Shown piece by piece: positions 9,362 to 17,413 of a stretch of DNA of 64,000 bases. The stretch is from Citrobacter sp. wls619. Lineage in GTDB: Bacteria > Pseudomonadota > Gammaproteobacteria > Enterobacterales > Enterobacteriaceae. The stretch spans positions 460,999 through 524,998 of the forward strand of contig NZ_SZXJ01000027.1 of assembly GCF_005281345.1 (NCBI RefSeq), written 5' to 3'. Below the pieces are notes generated by a model, which was given only the letters and a program-made list of their open reading frames with translations, was not told the DNA's origin and made no database searches. Position 1 is the stretch's first letter, and every line of letters begins with the position of its first letter. Made by a program: the position numbers and the translations under genes.

Positions 9362-10960
9362 ATGATTGCAAGGAAAACGCTGCTCGCGCTGGCACTCAGC
9401 GCCGTCTTACCAACAGGTGCTGCCTATGCCGCCAGTACTGATACCATTGTTTACTGCTCTGAAGCATCGCCGGAATCATTTAACCCCCAAATTGCCAGTT
9501 CAGGTCCGTCGTTTGTCGCCAGTTCACAGGTGTTGTACAACCGATTGATCAACTTCGATCCGGTCAAAAATACCCCGGTCCCGTCTCTGGCAACGGAGTG
9601 GACAATTTCCCCCGACGGCAAGACCTACACATTTACCCTGCGTCAGGGCGTGAAGTTCAATAGTAATAAGTTCTTTAAACCTACCCGTGATTTCAATGCC
9701 GATGACGTCGTTTTCTCGGTATTACGCCAGAAAGATGCCGATCATCCGTACCATAAGGTTTCACAGGGTAGCTATGAATATTTCAACGATGTTGGCCTGG
9801 ACAAACTGATCAAAGAGGTTAAGAAGGTTGATGATTATCACGTTCAGTTTGTTCTGAACGAACCCAACGCTGCATTTCTTGCTGACTGGGGGATGGATTT
9901 TGCCTCTATTCTTTCGGCAGAATATGCCGATGAGATGCTGAAAAAAGGCACGCCGGAAAACGTCGATAACTGGCCGATTGGTACCGGGCCTTATGTCTTG
10001 CAACAGTACAAGCAGGATTCACAAATCCGCTATCTGGCAAACCCGAACTACTGGGATGGTGCAGTGCCAACGAAACATCTGATTTTCTCCATCACACCAA
10101 ACGTACAGACGCGACTGGCGAAACTACAAACCAATGAATGCCAGATTATTCCCGCGCCAGCACCGGTGCAGTTTGATGAAATCAAAAAGAACAAGGATCT
10201 GACGCTGCATTCGGTCGAGGCGCTGAACGTCGGTTATCTGGCGTTTAATACGGAGAAAAAGCCGTTTGATAACGTACTGGTGCGCCAGGCTCTGAACTAT
10301 GCGACAGATAAAAAAGCCATTATTAACGCGGTCTTTTTAGGTTCCGGCACGGTGGCGAAATCGCCAATCCCGCCGAATATGCTGGGCTTCAATAAAGACC
10401 TGAAAGATTACGATTACGACCCGCAGAAAGCGAAAGAACTGCTGAAGAAAGCGGGGCTGGAAAACGGTTTTGAAGCGACACTGTGGTCAATGCCGGTGCA
10501 GCGTCCGTATAACCCGAACTCTCGTCGTATTGCGGAGATGATTCAAAGCGACTGGGCAAAAGTTGGTGTGAAAGCGAAAATCGTCTCCTGGGAATGGGGG
10601 GAATATCTCTCCGGGATGCGTAAAGGCGAGCACGATACTGCGTTGTTTGGCTGGATGTCAGATAACGGTGACCCGGATAACTTTGCCGATGTACTGCTGG
10701 GTTGCGACAGCATTAAAACCGGATCAAACGCCGCGCGCTGGTGTGATAAAGAGTATAATTCGCTGGTTCAAAAGGCGAAACTGGTGAGCAAACCGCAAGA
10801 GCGCGCCGCGCTTTACCAGCAGTCGCAGGAAATTTTCTATCAGCAGGCTCCGTGGATTGCGCTGGCGAATGGTAAAACCTTCTATGCCACACGCAGCAAC
10901 GTCAGCGGATACAGCGTTAGCCTGATGGGCAGTGATTTTTCAAAAGCGAAATTAAATTAA
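9362..10960 (+). CDS. DppA-like peptide ABC binding protein
   Basis: Periplasmic solute-binding protein of family 5, 532 residues from the ATG at 9362, which has AAGAAGG upstream. The frame is open from 9290, but the extra residues do not look like a signal. The signal peptide MIARKTLLALALSAVLPTGAAYA is clear. The mature part follows E. coli DppA closely (DTIVYCSEASPESFNPQ, FKPTRDFNADDVVFS, PIGTGPYVLQQY, MPVQRPYNPNSRRIAEMIQ, GDNGDPDNF-like). It should bind dipeptides or a similar ligand. No permease or ATPase gene is next to it, so it is an orphan binding protein that may feed the Dpp transporter elsewhere in the genome. ydcY follows 17 bp downstream. Confidence 0.83.
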   Translation: MIARKTLLALALSAVLPTGAAYAASTDTIVYCSEASPESFNPQIASSGPSFVASSQVLYNRLINFDPVKNTPVPSLATEWTISPDGKTYTFTLRQGVKFNSNKFFKPTRDFNADDVVFSVLRQKDADHPYHKVSQGSYEYFNDVGLDKLIKEVKKVDDYHVQFVLNEPNAAFLADWGMDFASILSAEYADEMLKKGTPENVDNWPIGTGPYVLQQYKQDSQIRYLANPNYWDGAVPTKHLIFSITPNVQTRLAKLQTNECQIIPAPAPVQFDEIKKNKDLTLHSVEALNVGYLAFNTEKKPFDNVLVRQALNYATDKKAIINAVFLGSGTVAKSPIPPNMLGFNKDLKDYDYDPQKAKELLKKAGLENGFEATLWSMPVQRPYNPNSRRIAEMIQSDWAKVGVKAKIVSWEWGEYLSGMRKGEHDTALFGWMSDNGDPDNFADVLLGCDSIKTGSNAARWCDKEYNSLVQKAKLVSKPQERAALYQQSQEIFYQQAPWIALANGKTFYATRSNVSGYSVSLMGSDFSKAKLN

Positions 10961-10977
10961 TACGTTAAGGAGGGAGT

Positions 10978-11211
10978 ATGTCGCATCTGGATGAAGTCAG
11001 CGCACGTGTTGATGCCGCCATTGAAGAAAGCGTCATTACGCATATGAATGAATTGCTGATTGAACTGAGCGATGATGTTGCGCTGAGCCGGGAAGATCGT
11101 TACACCCAGCAACAACGTTTGCGTACGGCAATTGCACATCATGGGCGTCAGCATAAAGAAGATATGGAAGCGCGTCGTGAGCAGTTGACCAAAGGCGGCT
11201 CTATTCTTTGA
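10978..11211 (+). CDS. ydcY: YdcY family protein
   Basis: 77 residues, the same length as E. coli YdcY, beginning MSHLDEVSARVDAAIEESVI. It is a soluble, highly charged, all-helical protein with no recognised catalytic motif (family of unknown function, DUF2526-like). An excellent ribosome site, AAGGAGGGAGT, precedes the ATG. It follows the DppA-like gene closely, so the two may share a transcript. In E. coli it follows ydcX; here srfABC and the binding protein have come between them. Confidence 0.85.
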   Translation: MSHLDEVSARVDAAIEESVITHMNELLIELSDDVALSREDRYTQQQRLRTAIAHHGRQHKEDMEARREQLTKGGSIL

Positions 11212-11220
11212 TATTTCCGT

Positions 11221-11286
11221 GCCGGATGGCGGTGTTCACACCTCATCCGGCGTTCCGTAGGCCTGATAAGCGAAGCGCCATCAGGC
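11221..11286. repeat. BIME: two REP palindromes
   Basis: Two inverted REP units (GCCGGATGGCG...CATCCGGC and GCCTGATAAGCG...CATCAGGC) lie between convergent ydcY and ydcZ. Such units commonly stabilise 3' ends or bind gyrase or IHF. Confidence 0.9.
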
Positions 11287-11736
11287 TTAAAACGAACGTC
11301 TTGCCACCAGCCAGGCACCCACTACCAGCAATATCGCACCGCATACCGGACCCACCAGCGCGCGAAGCGGTACACCCTGGCTACGCAGAATATCCAGCAC
11401 CAGACCGCCAATAAGCTGGCTGGCGACCAGCACCGCGATGGTGGTGGCGGCGCCTACGTTTTGGTATCCGCTGATACTGGCGAAAACAAAGAACGATCCC
11501 AGTAAACCCGGGATCAATGTCCACCAGCGCACGCTGGAAACCAGTTCACCAAACCCCGCCGCACCTTGTTTAAACCACAGTATGCTGACAAACAGGACGA
11601 TCCCGACCAGTGAGTTAAGCAGCATAGCAATCAGGATTGTCGAAGACGTCTGGGTAATGCGTACCATCAACGTGTTTTGCACCACCAGACCAATACCTGC
11701 GGCAATCAGAAAGGAGAGGGTCAGCGTCTGGTTCAT
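11287..11736 (-). CDS. ydcZ: YdcZ, DMT-type membrane protein
   Basis: 149 residues with five hydrophobic spans, belonging to the YdcZ family of short drug/metabolite-transporter-like proteins (MNQTLTLSFLIAAGIGLVVQ; later GGLVLDILRSQGVPLRALVGPVCGAILLVVGAWL). The length equals that of E. coli YdcZ. The start overlaps the end of mnaT, so the two form a minus-strand operon as in E. coli. Short DMT proteins of this type often act as dimers; the substrate is unknown. Confidence 0.85.
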   Translation of the reverse strand: MNQTLTLSFLIAAGIGLVVQNTLMVRITQTSSTILIAMLLNSLVGIVLFVSILWFKQGAAGFGELVSSVRWWTLIPGLLGSFFVFASISGYQNVGAATTIAVLVASQLIGGLVLDILRSQGVPLRALVGPVCGAILLVVGAWLVARRSF

Positions 11737-12251
11737 CCACGCGCATCCGGTTCGCTACGGTCATCTAACTGCAGCTGCATAAAAGTCAGATCCAGCCAGC
11801 GACCAAATTTAGTCCCGACCTGGGGCATCTGCGCGGTAACATTGAAGCCCAGCGTGCTATGCAGGTGCAGCGATGCCTGATTTTGCGACTCGATTCCTGC
11901 CACCATGACATGCTTGCCACACGCGCGCGCTTCTTCAATGAGTCTGCTGAGCAGCCTGCGCCCCAGTCCTTTTCCCTGATGTTCCGGGTGTACGTACACT
12001 GAATGTTCGACGGTATGACGGAAACCGTCAAAGTTGCGCCAGTCGCCAAAAGAGGCGTACCCCGTGACGACGCCATCCTCTTCACTTACCAGCACCGGAT
12101 ACCCCATCAGTTGGCGAGCTTCGTACCAGGAGATGCGGTTTTCGGCATCGACCGTTTGATCGTTCCAGATAGCGGCCGTATGCAGTACGGCGTGATTGTA
12201 GATTTCTGCGATGGCGACACAGTCGTCTTTGCTGGCAAATCGAATTGACAT
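11733..12251 (-). CDS. mnaT: MnaT (YncA) N-acetyltransferase
   Basis: 172-residue GNAT enzyme. E. coli MnaT/YncA acetylates methionine sulfone and sulfoximine and related amino acids, which detoxifies glutamine-synthetase inhibitors. The acetyl-CoA motif A is clear: HSVYVHPEHQGKGLGRRLLSRLIEEA (Q/RxxGxG/A type). The length is as in E. coli. A GAGGTT ribosome site precedes the ATG. It is coupled to ydcZ by overlap. Its promoter region of only 37 bp is shared with the divergent cupin-XRE gene, so that repressor may control both. Confidence 0.88.
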   Translation of the reverse strand: MSIRFASKDDCVAIAEIYNHAVLHTAAIWNDQTVDAENRISWYEARQLMGYPVLVSEEDGVVTGYASFGDWRNFDGFRHTVEHSVYVHPEHQGKGLGRRLLSRLIEEARACGKHVMVAGIESQNQASLHLHSTLGFNVTAQMPQVGTKFGRWLDLTFMQLQLDDRSEPDARG

Positions 12252-12252
12252 G

Positions 12253-12299
12253 TTGAACCTCAGGGGTTGTTCACTATAGTATTACAATATGAATACTAT
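12253..12299 (+). promoter_or_regulatory. Promoter and operator over start codon
   Basis: TTGAAC, 16 nt, TATAGT (12275-12280) predicts a transcript start at about 12287-12289, which is the ATG itself. An inverted repeat with perfect 8-bp arms, ATAGTATT and AATACTAT, 8 nt apart (12276-12299), covers the -10 box and the start codon. No Shine-Dalgarno is present. It reads as an autoregulatory operator with a leaderless mRNA. Confidence 0.55.
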
Positions 12300-12864
12300 T
12301 GAAGACAGCATAAATCAACGGATCAGTGCAAGAATTCGCATTGAGCGGGAATCTCGCGGCTGGTCGCTGACGGAACTTGCCGAACGTGCAGGGGTGTCGC
12401 GGGCGATGATCCATAAAATAGAACGCGGAGAGAGCAGTCCAACGGCGACGCTACTGGGACGGCTTTCCGGTGCGTTTGGTATCAGCATGTCCACGCTGAT
12501 TGCCCGGGCCGAAATGCAGGAGGGTAAACTGTTACGTTTCGCCGACCAGCCGGTCTGGCACGATCCGCAAAGCCACTATTTGCGCCGCCACGTTTCTCCG
12601 CGCAGCGATCTGCCTATCGATCTGGTGCAAATCGAATTACCGGCTGGCAGTGATATCCCGATGCCCGCCTCTTCTTATGTGCAGGCCCGACAGCTTCTCT
12701 GGTTGCAGCAGGGGGAATTGGTGTTTGTGGAAGGTGATACACGCCACGAAATGAAAGCCGGGGACTGCCTGGAGTTGGGGCCGCCAAACGACTGTCGGTT
12801 TATCAATGAAACCGCGCAGTCCTGCGTTTATCTGGTTGTGCGGTTAAACCACGCTGGCAATTAA
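12289..12864 (+). CDS. XRE-cupin transcriptional regulator
   Basis: 191 residues. The N-terminal lambda-repressor-type HTH occupies about 13-70 (RIRIERESRGWSLTELAERAGVSRAMIHKIERGESSPT). The C-terminal cupin domain is about 105-190 (ELPAGSDIPMPASSYVQARQLLWLQQGELVF...GDCLELGPPNDCRF). It is the same architecture as SutR/YdcN or PuuR, but the sequence differs from E. coli SutR, so I do not use that symbol. Fewer metal-type His residues remain in the cupin. It probably controls itself, divergent mnaT-ydcZ and perhaps curA downstream. The mRNA seems leaderless, because the promoter places the start of transcription at the ATG. Confidence 0.82.
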   Translation: MNTIEDSINQRISARIRIERESRGWSLTELAERAGVSRAMIHKIERGESSPTATLLGRLSGAFGISMSTLIARAEMQEGKLLRFADQPVWHDPQSHYLRRHVSPRSDLPIDLVQIELPAGSDIPMPASSYVQARQLLWLQQGELVFVEGDTRHEMKAGDCLELGPPNDCRFINETAQSCVYLVVRLNHAGN

Positions 12865-12933
12865 TGTGAAAGCATCACAGAGATAGCGCGTCTACTATTG
12901 ATGGATTCATGCCAAAAGCAGAGGAGAACATCA

Positions 12934-13968
12934 ATGGGTCAACAAATGCAACGCAATCGTCGCTGGGTTCTGGCGTCACGCCCGCATGGCGCACCGGTGC
13001 CCGGTAACTTCCGTCTTGAAGAAGAGGCCATCACGACGCCCGGTGACGGAGAGGTGTTACTGCGTAACGTCTACCTCTCACTCGATCCCTATATGCGTGG
13101 GCGTATGAGCGACGAACCGTCTTATTCGCCCCCGGTTGAGATTGGTGCCGTGATGGTGGGCGGCACGGTCAGTCGGGTCGTGGCATCGAATCATTCGGAT
13201 TTTAAACCCGGTGAATGGGTGCTGAGCTATAGCGGCTGGCAGGACTTCGCCATCTCTAATGGTGCTGATTTGGTAAAGTTAGGCGATCACCCTGAGCATC
13301 CTTCCTGGGCGCTTGGTCTGCTGGGGATGCCGGGCTTTACGGCGTATATGGGGCTGCTGGATATTGGCCAGCCCAAAGCCGGTGAGACACTGGTTGTTGC
13401 TGCGGCAACCGGACCTGTTGGCGCAACCGTGGGTCAGATCGGTAAGCTGAAGGGCTGTCGGGTTGTTGGTGTGGCAGGTGGGGCAGAGAAATGTCGCCAT
13501 GCTACCGACGTGTTGGGCTTTGATATCTGCCTCGATCATCATGCCCCCGATTTCGCACGCCAACTGGCACAAGCCTGTCCGCAGGGTATCGATATCTATT
13601 ATGAAAACGTCGGCGGTAAAGTTTTTGACGCCGTTTTGCCGTTACTCAACACTTCCGCCCGTATTCCGCTGTGTGGTCTGGTGAGCGGTTATAACGCCAC
13701 ATCACTGCCGGCGGGCCCAGACCGTTTACCGCTGCTTATGGCCACGTTACTGAAAAAACGTATCCGCTTGCAGGGCTTCATCATTGGTCAGGATTATGGT
13801 CACCGCATTCATGAATTTCAGCGAGAAATGGGGCGCTGGGTCCAGGAAGGCAAGATCCACTATCGCGAGCAGGTCACTGAGGGTCTGGAAAATGCCCCGG
13901 AGACCTTTATCGGTCTGCTGACCGGTAAAAACTTTGGCAAGGTCGTGATTCGTCTTGCTGAAGAGTGA
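12934..13968 (+). CDS. curA: CurA-type NADPH-dependent reductase
   Basis: Medium-chain reductase without zinc, 344 residues from the ATG at 12934 (GAGGAG at the right distance; the frame is open from 12898 but that ATG lacks a ribosome site). E. coli CurA (YncB) reduces curcumin and acts as a leukotriene-B4-dehydrogenase-like double-bond reductase. Visible: N-terminal LDPYMRGRMSD, typical of the PTGR family; Rossmann loop VVAAATGPVGATVGQIGKLKGC (about 150-170); and YYENVGGKVFDAVLPLL. Family and length agree with E. coli. In E. coli mcbR and yncD follow; here they are missing and yncE comes next after a REP. Confidence 0.9.
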   Translation: MGQQMQRNRRWVLASRPHGAPVPGNFRLEEEAITTPGDGEVLLRNVYLSLDPYMRGRMSDEPSYSPPVEIGAVMVGGTVSRVVASNHSDFKPGEWVLSYSGWQDFAISNGADLVKLGDHPEHPSWALGLLGMPGFTAYMGLLDIGQPKAGETLVVAAATGPVGATVGQIGKLKGCRVVGVAGGAEKCRHATDVLGFDICLDHHAPDFARQLAQACPQGIDIYYENVGGKVFDAVLPLLNTSARIPLCGLVSGYNATSLPAGPDRLPLLMATLLKKRIRLQGFIIGQDYGHRIHEFQREMGRWVQEGKIHYREQVTEGLENAPETFIGLLTGKNFGKVVIRLAEE

Positions 13969-13993
13969 TACGAAGAGGCTAAAGGCGCTAACA

Positions 13994-14022
13994 GCCGGAT
14001 GGCGCCTACGCCGCCATCCGGC
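13994..14022. repeat. REP palindrome after curA
   Basis: A single REP hairpin, GCCGGATGGCG...CGCCATCCGGC, 26 bp after the curA stop. It probably protects the curA 3' end. Confidence 0.85.
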
Positions 14023-14132
14023 AAGCGTTGTAGAGCCAATCTGTTTGAATATTGATTTCGCTACAAGCGAGTATTCATGGAGAAAATAAGAAGGTTTTCA
14101 CCGAAAGTGAATAAACACTCCACTTTGCGATA

Positions 14133-14151
14133 AATAATGATTACTATTCTC
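14133..14151 (+). promoter_or_regulatory. Fur box upstream of yncE
   Basis: The 19 bases from 14133 match the Fur consensus at 14 of 19 positions (AATAATGATTACTATTCTC). It lies 83 bp before yncE, a gene known to be Fur-repressed in E. coli. Confidence 0.65.
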
Positions 14152-14233
14152 ATTCTTAAAAAGGCAAAACCATGATTTTGCTCATTGAAGCTATGTGAAG
14201 CAGTAACAACTGAATTTATCAAAGGGAGTCGTC

Positions 14234-15295
14234 ATGTCTTTACGTCATCTGTTTTCACCGCGTCTGCGTGGTTCTTTACTGTTAGGTTCACTGCTCGTTG
14301 CATCATCATTTAGCACGCAGGCTGCGGAAGAACTGCTGCGCAAAGGCGTAGGTAAAGGCGCCTACGAAATGGCGTACAGCCAGCAGGAAAACGCACTGTG
14401 GCTGGCCACCTCGCAGAGTCGTAAGCTGGATAAAGGTGGGATAGTTTACCGTCTTGATCCGGTGACGCTTGAAGTGACTCAGGTTATTCATAACGATCTC
14501 AAACCGTTTGGCGCGACCATCAATAACACGACGCAAACGCTGTGGTTTGGTAATACCGTGAATAGCGCGGTGACGGCGATTGATGCGAAAAGCGGTGAGG
14601 TGAAAGGGCGCCTGGTACTGGATGCGCGTAAACGTTCTGAAGACGTTCGTCCGCTGCAGCCTCGTGAACTGGTCGCCGATGACGCCACCAACAAGGTATA
14701 CATCAGCGGAATTGGTAAGGAGAGCGTGATTTGGGTCGTGGACGGTGAGACGGTCAAACTTCAGGACACGATTCAAAATACCGGTAAAATGAGCACCGCA
14801 CTGGCTGTCGACAGCAAGGCTAAACGCCTGTATACCGCCAATGCCGATGGCGAATTCATTACCATCGATACCGCCACCAACAAAATTCTCAGCCGTAAAA
14901 AACTGCTGGACGATGGCAAAGAGCACTTCTTCATTAACCTGAGCCTGGATACGGCCGGTCATCGTGCGTTTGTCACTGACTCCAAAGCGGCGGAAGTGCT
15001 GGTTATCGACACCCGTAACGGTAACGTGCTGGCAAAAGTTGCCGCACCGGAATCTCTGGCCGTACTGTTCAACCCGACACGCAATGAAGCCTATGTAACC
15101 CACCGTCAGGCCGGCAAAGTCAGCGTGATCGATGCGAAAAGCTATAAAGTGGTTAAAACCTTCGATACCCCGACGTTCCCGAACAGCCTGGCGCTCTCTG
15201 CCGATGGCAAAACCCTGTACGTGAGTGTGAAACAGAAATCCACACGCGAGCAGGAAGCGACTCAACCGGACGATGTTATTCGTATCGCCCTGTAA
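14234..15295 (+). CDS. yncE: YncE, periplasmic beta-propeller
   Basis: 353 residues, equal to E. coli YncE. A signal peptide of about 31 residues ends ASSFSTQAAEE. The rest is a seven-bladed propeller built of repeats around 45 residues long with YVSGIGKESVIWVVDGET-, LYTANADGEFITIDTATNKI-, AYVTHRQAGKVSVIDAKSYKVVKTF- and LYVSVKQ-type strands. In E. coli it is iron-regulated, lies beside the TonB receptor yncD, and binds DNA in vitro; the function is still open. Here a Fur box lies upstream and no yncD is present in the window. The ribosome site is AAAGGGAG. Confidence 0.9.
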   Translation: MSLRHLFSPRLRGSLLLGSLLVASSFSTQAAEELLRKGVGKGAYEMAYSQQENALWLATSQSRKLDKGGIVYRLDPVTLEVTQVIHNDLKPFGATINNTTQTLWFGNTVNSAVTAIDAKSGEVKGRLVLDARKRSEDVRPLQPRELVADDATNKVYISGIGKESVIWVVDGETVKLQDTIQNTGKMSTALAVDSKAKRLYTANADGEFITIDTATNKILSRKKLLDDGKEHFFINLSLDTAGHRAFVTDSKAAEVLVIDTRNGNVLAKVAAPESLAVLFNPTRNEAYVTHRQAGKVSVIDAKSYKVVKTFDTPTFPNSLALSADGKTLYVSVKQKSTREQEATQPDDVIRIAL

Positions 15296-15301
15296 TTCTT
15301 C

Positions 15302-15319
15302 GGAGGGGGCAACCCCTCC
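15302..15319 (+). terminator. Hairpin after yncE
   Basis: GGAGGGG, loop GCAA and CCCCTCC stand 6 bp after the yncE stop. The stem is strong and GC-rich, followed by a T-rich but interrupted tract. Confidence 0.65.
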
Positions 15320-15431
15320 AGTCATTTCTCTATACGCCACGATACGCCTCGTTACACCCCATCGGTAGCCTGACAAACTTCAGCGACTTACACTACGCCC
15401 TCAACGGCTAACTGAATAACACGGGAATACC

Positions 15432-15653
15432 ATGAAAAAGCCATTAATCTGTCTTTGTGCGGGCGTAATGCTGTTTACGCTGGCTGGCTGTACCACCGAT
15501 TACGTCATGACGACGAAAAGCGGACAAACTATTACCACCCAGGGCAAACCAAAACTGGATAAAGATACGGGAATGACCAGCTATACCGATCAGGACGGGA
15601 ATGCGCGGGAAATTAACAGCAATGATGTTGCTCAGCTAATTGAAGCAAACTAA
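15432..15653 (+). CDS. YgdI/YgdR-family small lipoprotein
   Basis: 73 residues. It has a type II signal peptide with lipobox LAGC (Cys20), then a short SH3-like domain (TDYVMTTKSGQTITTQGKPKLDKDTGMTSYTDQDGNAREINSNDV) typical of the DUF903 lipoproteins YgdI, YgdR and YjeI. Asp or Glu is absent at +2 (Cys-Thr-Thr), so Lol sorting should send it to the outer membrane. It is monocistronic, with a hairpin after the stop. The role in the family is unknown. Confidence 0.85.
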   Translation: MKKPLICLCAGVMLFTLAGCTTDYVMTTKSGQTITTQGKPKLDKDTGMTSYTDQDGNAREINSNDVAQLIEAN

Positions 15654-15661
15654 GTCAAACG

Positions 15662-15685
15662 GGTAGGCCAGAAATCTGACCTACC
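15662..15685. terminator. Bidirectional hairpin lipoprotein/ansP
   Basis: GGTAGGCCAG and CTGACCTACC around loop AAAT, with one mismatch, in the 40 bp between convergent genes. A short T-tract follows on the plus strand. Confidence 0.6.
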
Positions 15686-15693
15686 TTAAAGCG

Positions 15694-17136
15694 TTACGGC
15701 GCGGTGCGGTGGATTTCCGCAACGCGTTTACGTACCCCAAACCAGCCAGCGACCAGCAGAATGGCAATCAGCGGTAATGAGGCGATAGTGTAGGTCCCAT
15801 TCGGATAGTCAAACGCCATTAACACCAGCACCGCCAGTAAAAACAACAGTGTTAACCAGGACGTAAACGGCGCACCAGGCAGTTTGAAGTGAACGTCTGC
15901 GGCTTTGCCATCTTTAATGGCCCGACGCAGACGCATCTGGCACACCATAATGAATGCCCACGATGCAATGATGCCCAGCGAGGCAAAGTTAAGCACGATC
16001 TCGAACACCTGCGAAGGCACCAGATAGTTGAGAAAAACCCCGACGACATACACGACAAGCGTGGCCAGTATCCCGGCATAAGGTACGTGTTGACGGCTCA
16101 TTTTGGCCATAAATTTTGGCGCGGAACCGCCCATCGACATTGAGCGCAAAATACGACCGGTGCAGTACAACCCCGAGTTGAGGCTGGAAAGCGCGGCGGT
16201 AAGCACCACGATATTCATAATACTGCCAATATAGGGAACGCCGAGTTTGGAAAAGAAGGTAACAAACGGGCTTTGACCTGCCTGATAGGCATTCCACGGT
16301 AACAGCATGACCAGCAACACCACGGAACCCACATAGAACAGGCCAATTCGCCAGATAACGCTGTTAATCGCTTTTGGCACCATCGTTTGCGGATCTTTGC
16401 ACTCACCAGCCGCTGTGCCTACCAGTTCAATAGAGGCAAATGCAAAGACGACACCCTGGACCAGTACCAGCGCTGGCAGCAGGCCATGCGGGAAAAACCC
16501 ACCGTTATCGGTGATCAAATGAAAGCCAGTGGTGTTACCATCCAGCGGTTTTCCCGTGCCCAAAAAAACAGTTCCGACGACCAGGAAGATAACGATAGCC
16601 AGCACTTTGACCAGGGCAAACCAGAACTCCATCTCCGCAAACCACTTTACGCCGATCATGTTCATAGTGCCGACAATGGCCAACGCGCCGAGGGCAAACA
16701 CCCATTGCGGTACATCACCAAATGCGCCCCAGTAGTGCATATACAAGGCCACGGCCGTGATATCCACGATTCCGGTCATCGCCCAGTTGATGAAGTACAT
16801 CCAGCCAGCCACATAGGCCGCTTTCTCACCTAAAAATTCGCGGGCATAAGAGACAAAGCTGCCGCTGGAAGGGCGGTGTAAAACCAGTTCACCGAGTGCC
16901 CGCAGAATGAAGAATGAAAAAATACCGCAGACCAGATAGACCAGTGCTAACGCGGGGCCGGCCATTTGTAAACGTGCGCCAGCCCCTAAAAATAACCCGG
17001 TACCGATAGCACCGCCAATGGCGATCATTTGTACCTGCCGGTTACCCATCGCTTTGTGATACCCCTCTTCGTGAGCATTCAACCAGCGTCGTTTCGCCGC
17101 GTGTTGTTCCGCGGCTTGCGTGTTGTGTGTGTTCAT
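15694..17136 (-). CDS. ansP: L-asparagine permease AnsP
   Basis: 480-residue amino acid/proton symporter of the APC superfamily with 12 membrane helices. The sequence is almost identical to what I know of E. coli AnsP (KRRWLNAHEEGYHKAMGNRQ, then GGAIGTGLFLGAGARLQMAGPA, and SIELVGTAAGECKDPQTMVPKAIN). It imports L-asparagine. Start: ATG with AGGAAACG upstream. In E. coli it lies after yncE, as here, apart from the small lipoprotein gene. The upstream 240 bp has no gene that I can support. Confidence 0.92.
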   Translation of the reverse strand: MNTHNTQAAEQHAAKRRWLNAHEEGYHKAMGNRQVQMIAIGGAIGTGLFLGAGARLQMAGPALALVYLVCGIFSFFILRALGELVLHRPSSGSFVSYAREFLGEKAAYVAGWMYFINWAMTGIVDITAVALYMHYWGAFGDVPQWVFALGALAIVGTMNMIGVKWFAEMEFWFALVKVLAIVIFLVVGTVFLGTGKPLDGNTTGFHLITDNGGFFPHGLLPALVLVQGVVFAFASIELVGTAAGECKDPQTMVPKAINSVIWRIGLFYVGSVVLLVMLLPWNAYQAGQSPFVTFFSKLGVPYIGSIMNIVVLTAALSSLNSGLYCTGRILRSMSMGGSAPKFMAKMSRQHVPYAGILATLVVYVVGVFLNYLVPSQVFEIVLNFASLGIIASWAFIMVCQMRLRRAIKDGKAADVHFKLPGAPFTSWLTLLFLLAVLVLMAFDYPNGTYTIASLPLIAILLVAGWFGVRKRVAEIHRTAP

Positions 17137-17373
17137 TACGTTTCCTGTTAACCTGACTAATTTACAAAATCCTTTTTGCCGCAGCAGCTGCGGCGAAAAC
17201 AGCGTTACCCTTCATTGTGTTACCGCGGGAAAACTGTCGGCCGAGCATCCTACATTCAATTGATAAGTGACGCAAAGCCTGGACACGGGGAAGTGGGGTT
17301 TTTCTGTGGCCTGAATTGACGGGATGTGGACTCGATTCAGTAAAAATAGAGGCGGTGGGCAATGTGAAGGAAT

Positions 17374-17405
17374 GCGCTCATCCTGATCGTCAGCAGAATG
17401 AGCGC
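17374..17405 (-). terminator. Hairpin after aer-like gene
   Basis: GCGCTCAT and ATGAGCGC arms, 16 nt apart, begin 9 bp after the stop codon of the chemoreceptor gene on the minus strand. The T-content after it is modest. Confidence 0.5.
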
Positions 17406-17413
17406 TGTTTGCT

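Noticed and set aside
12289..12864. Calling this gene sutR (ydcN)
   Set aside because: The architecture is the same, but the sequence differs from E. coli SutR in both HTH and cupin parts.
14306..15376. 356-codon minus-strand frame antisense to yncE
   Set aside because: yncE has a signal peptide, Fur box, ribosome site and terminator; the antisense frame has no family likeness.
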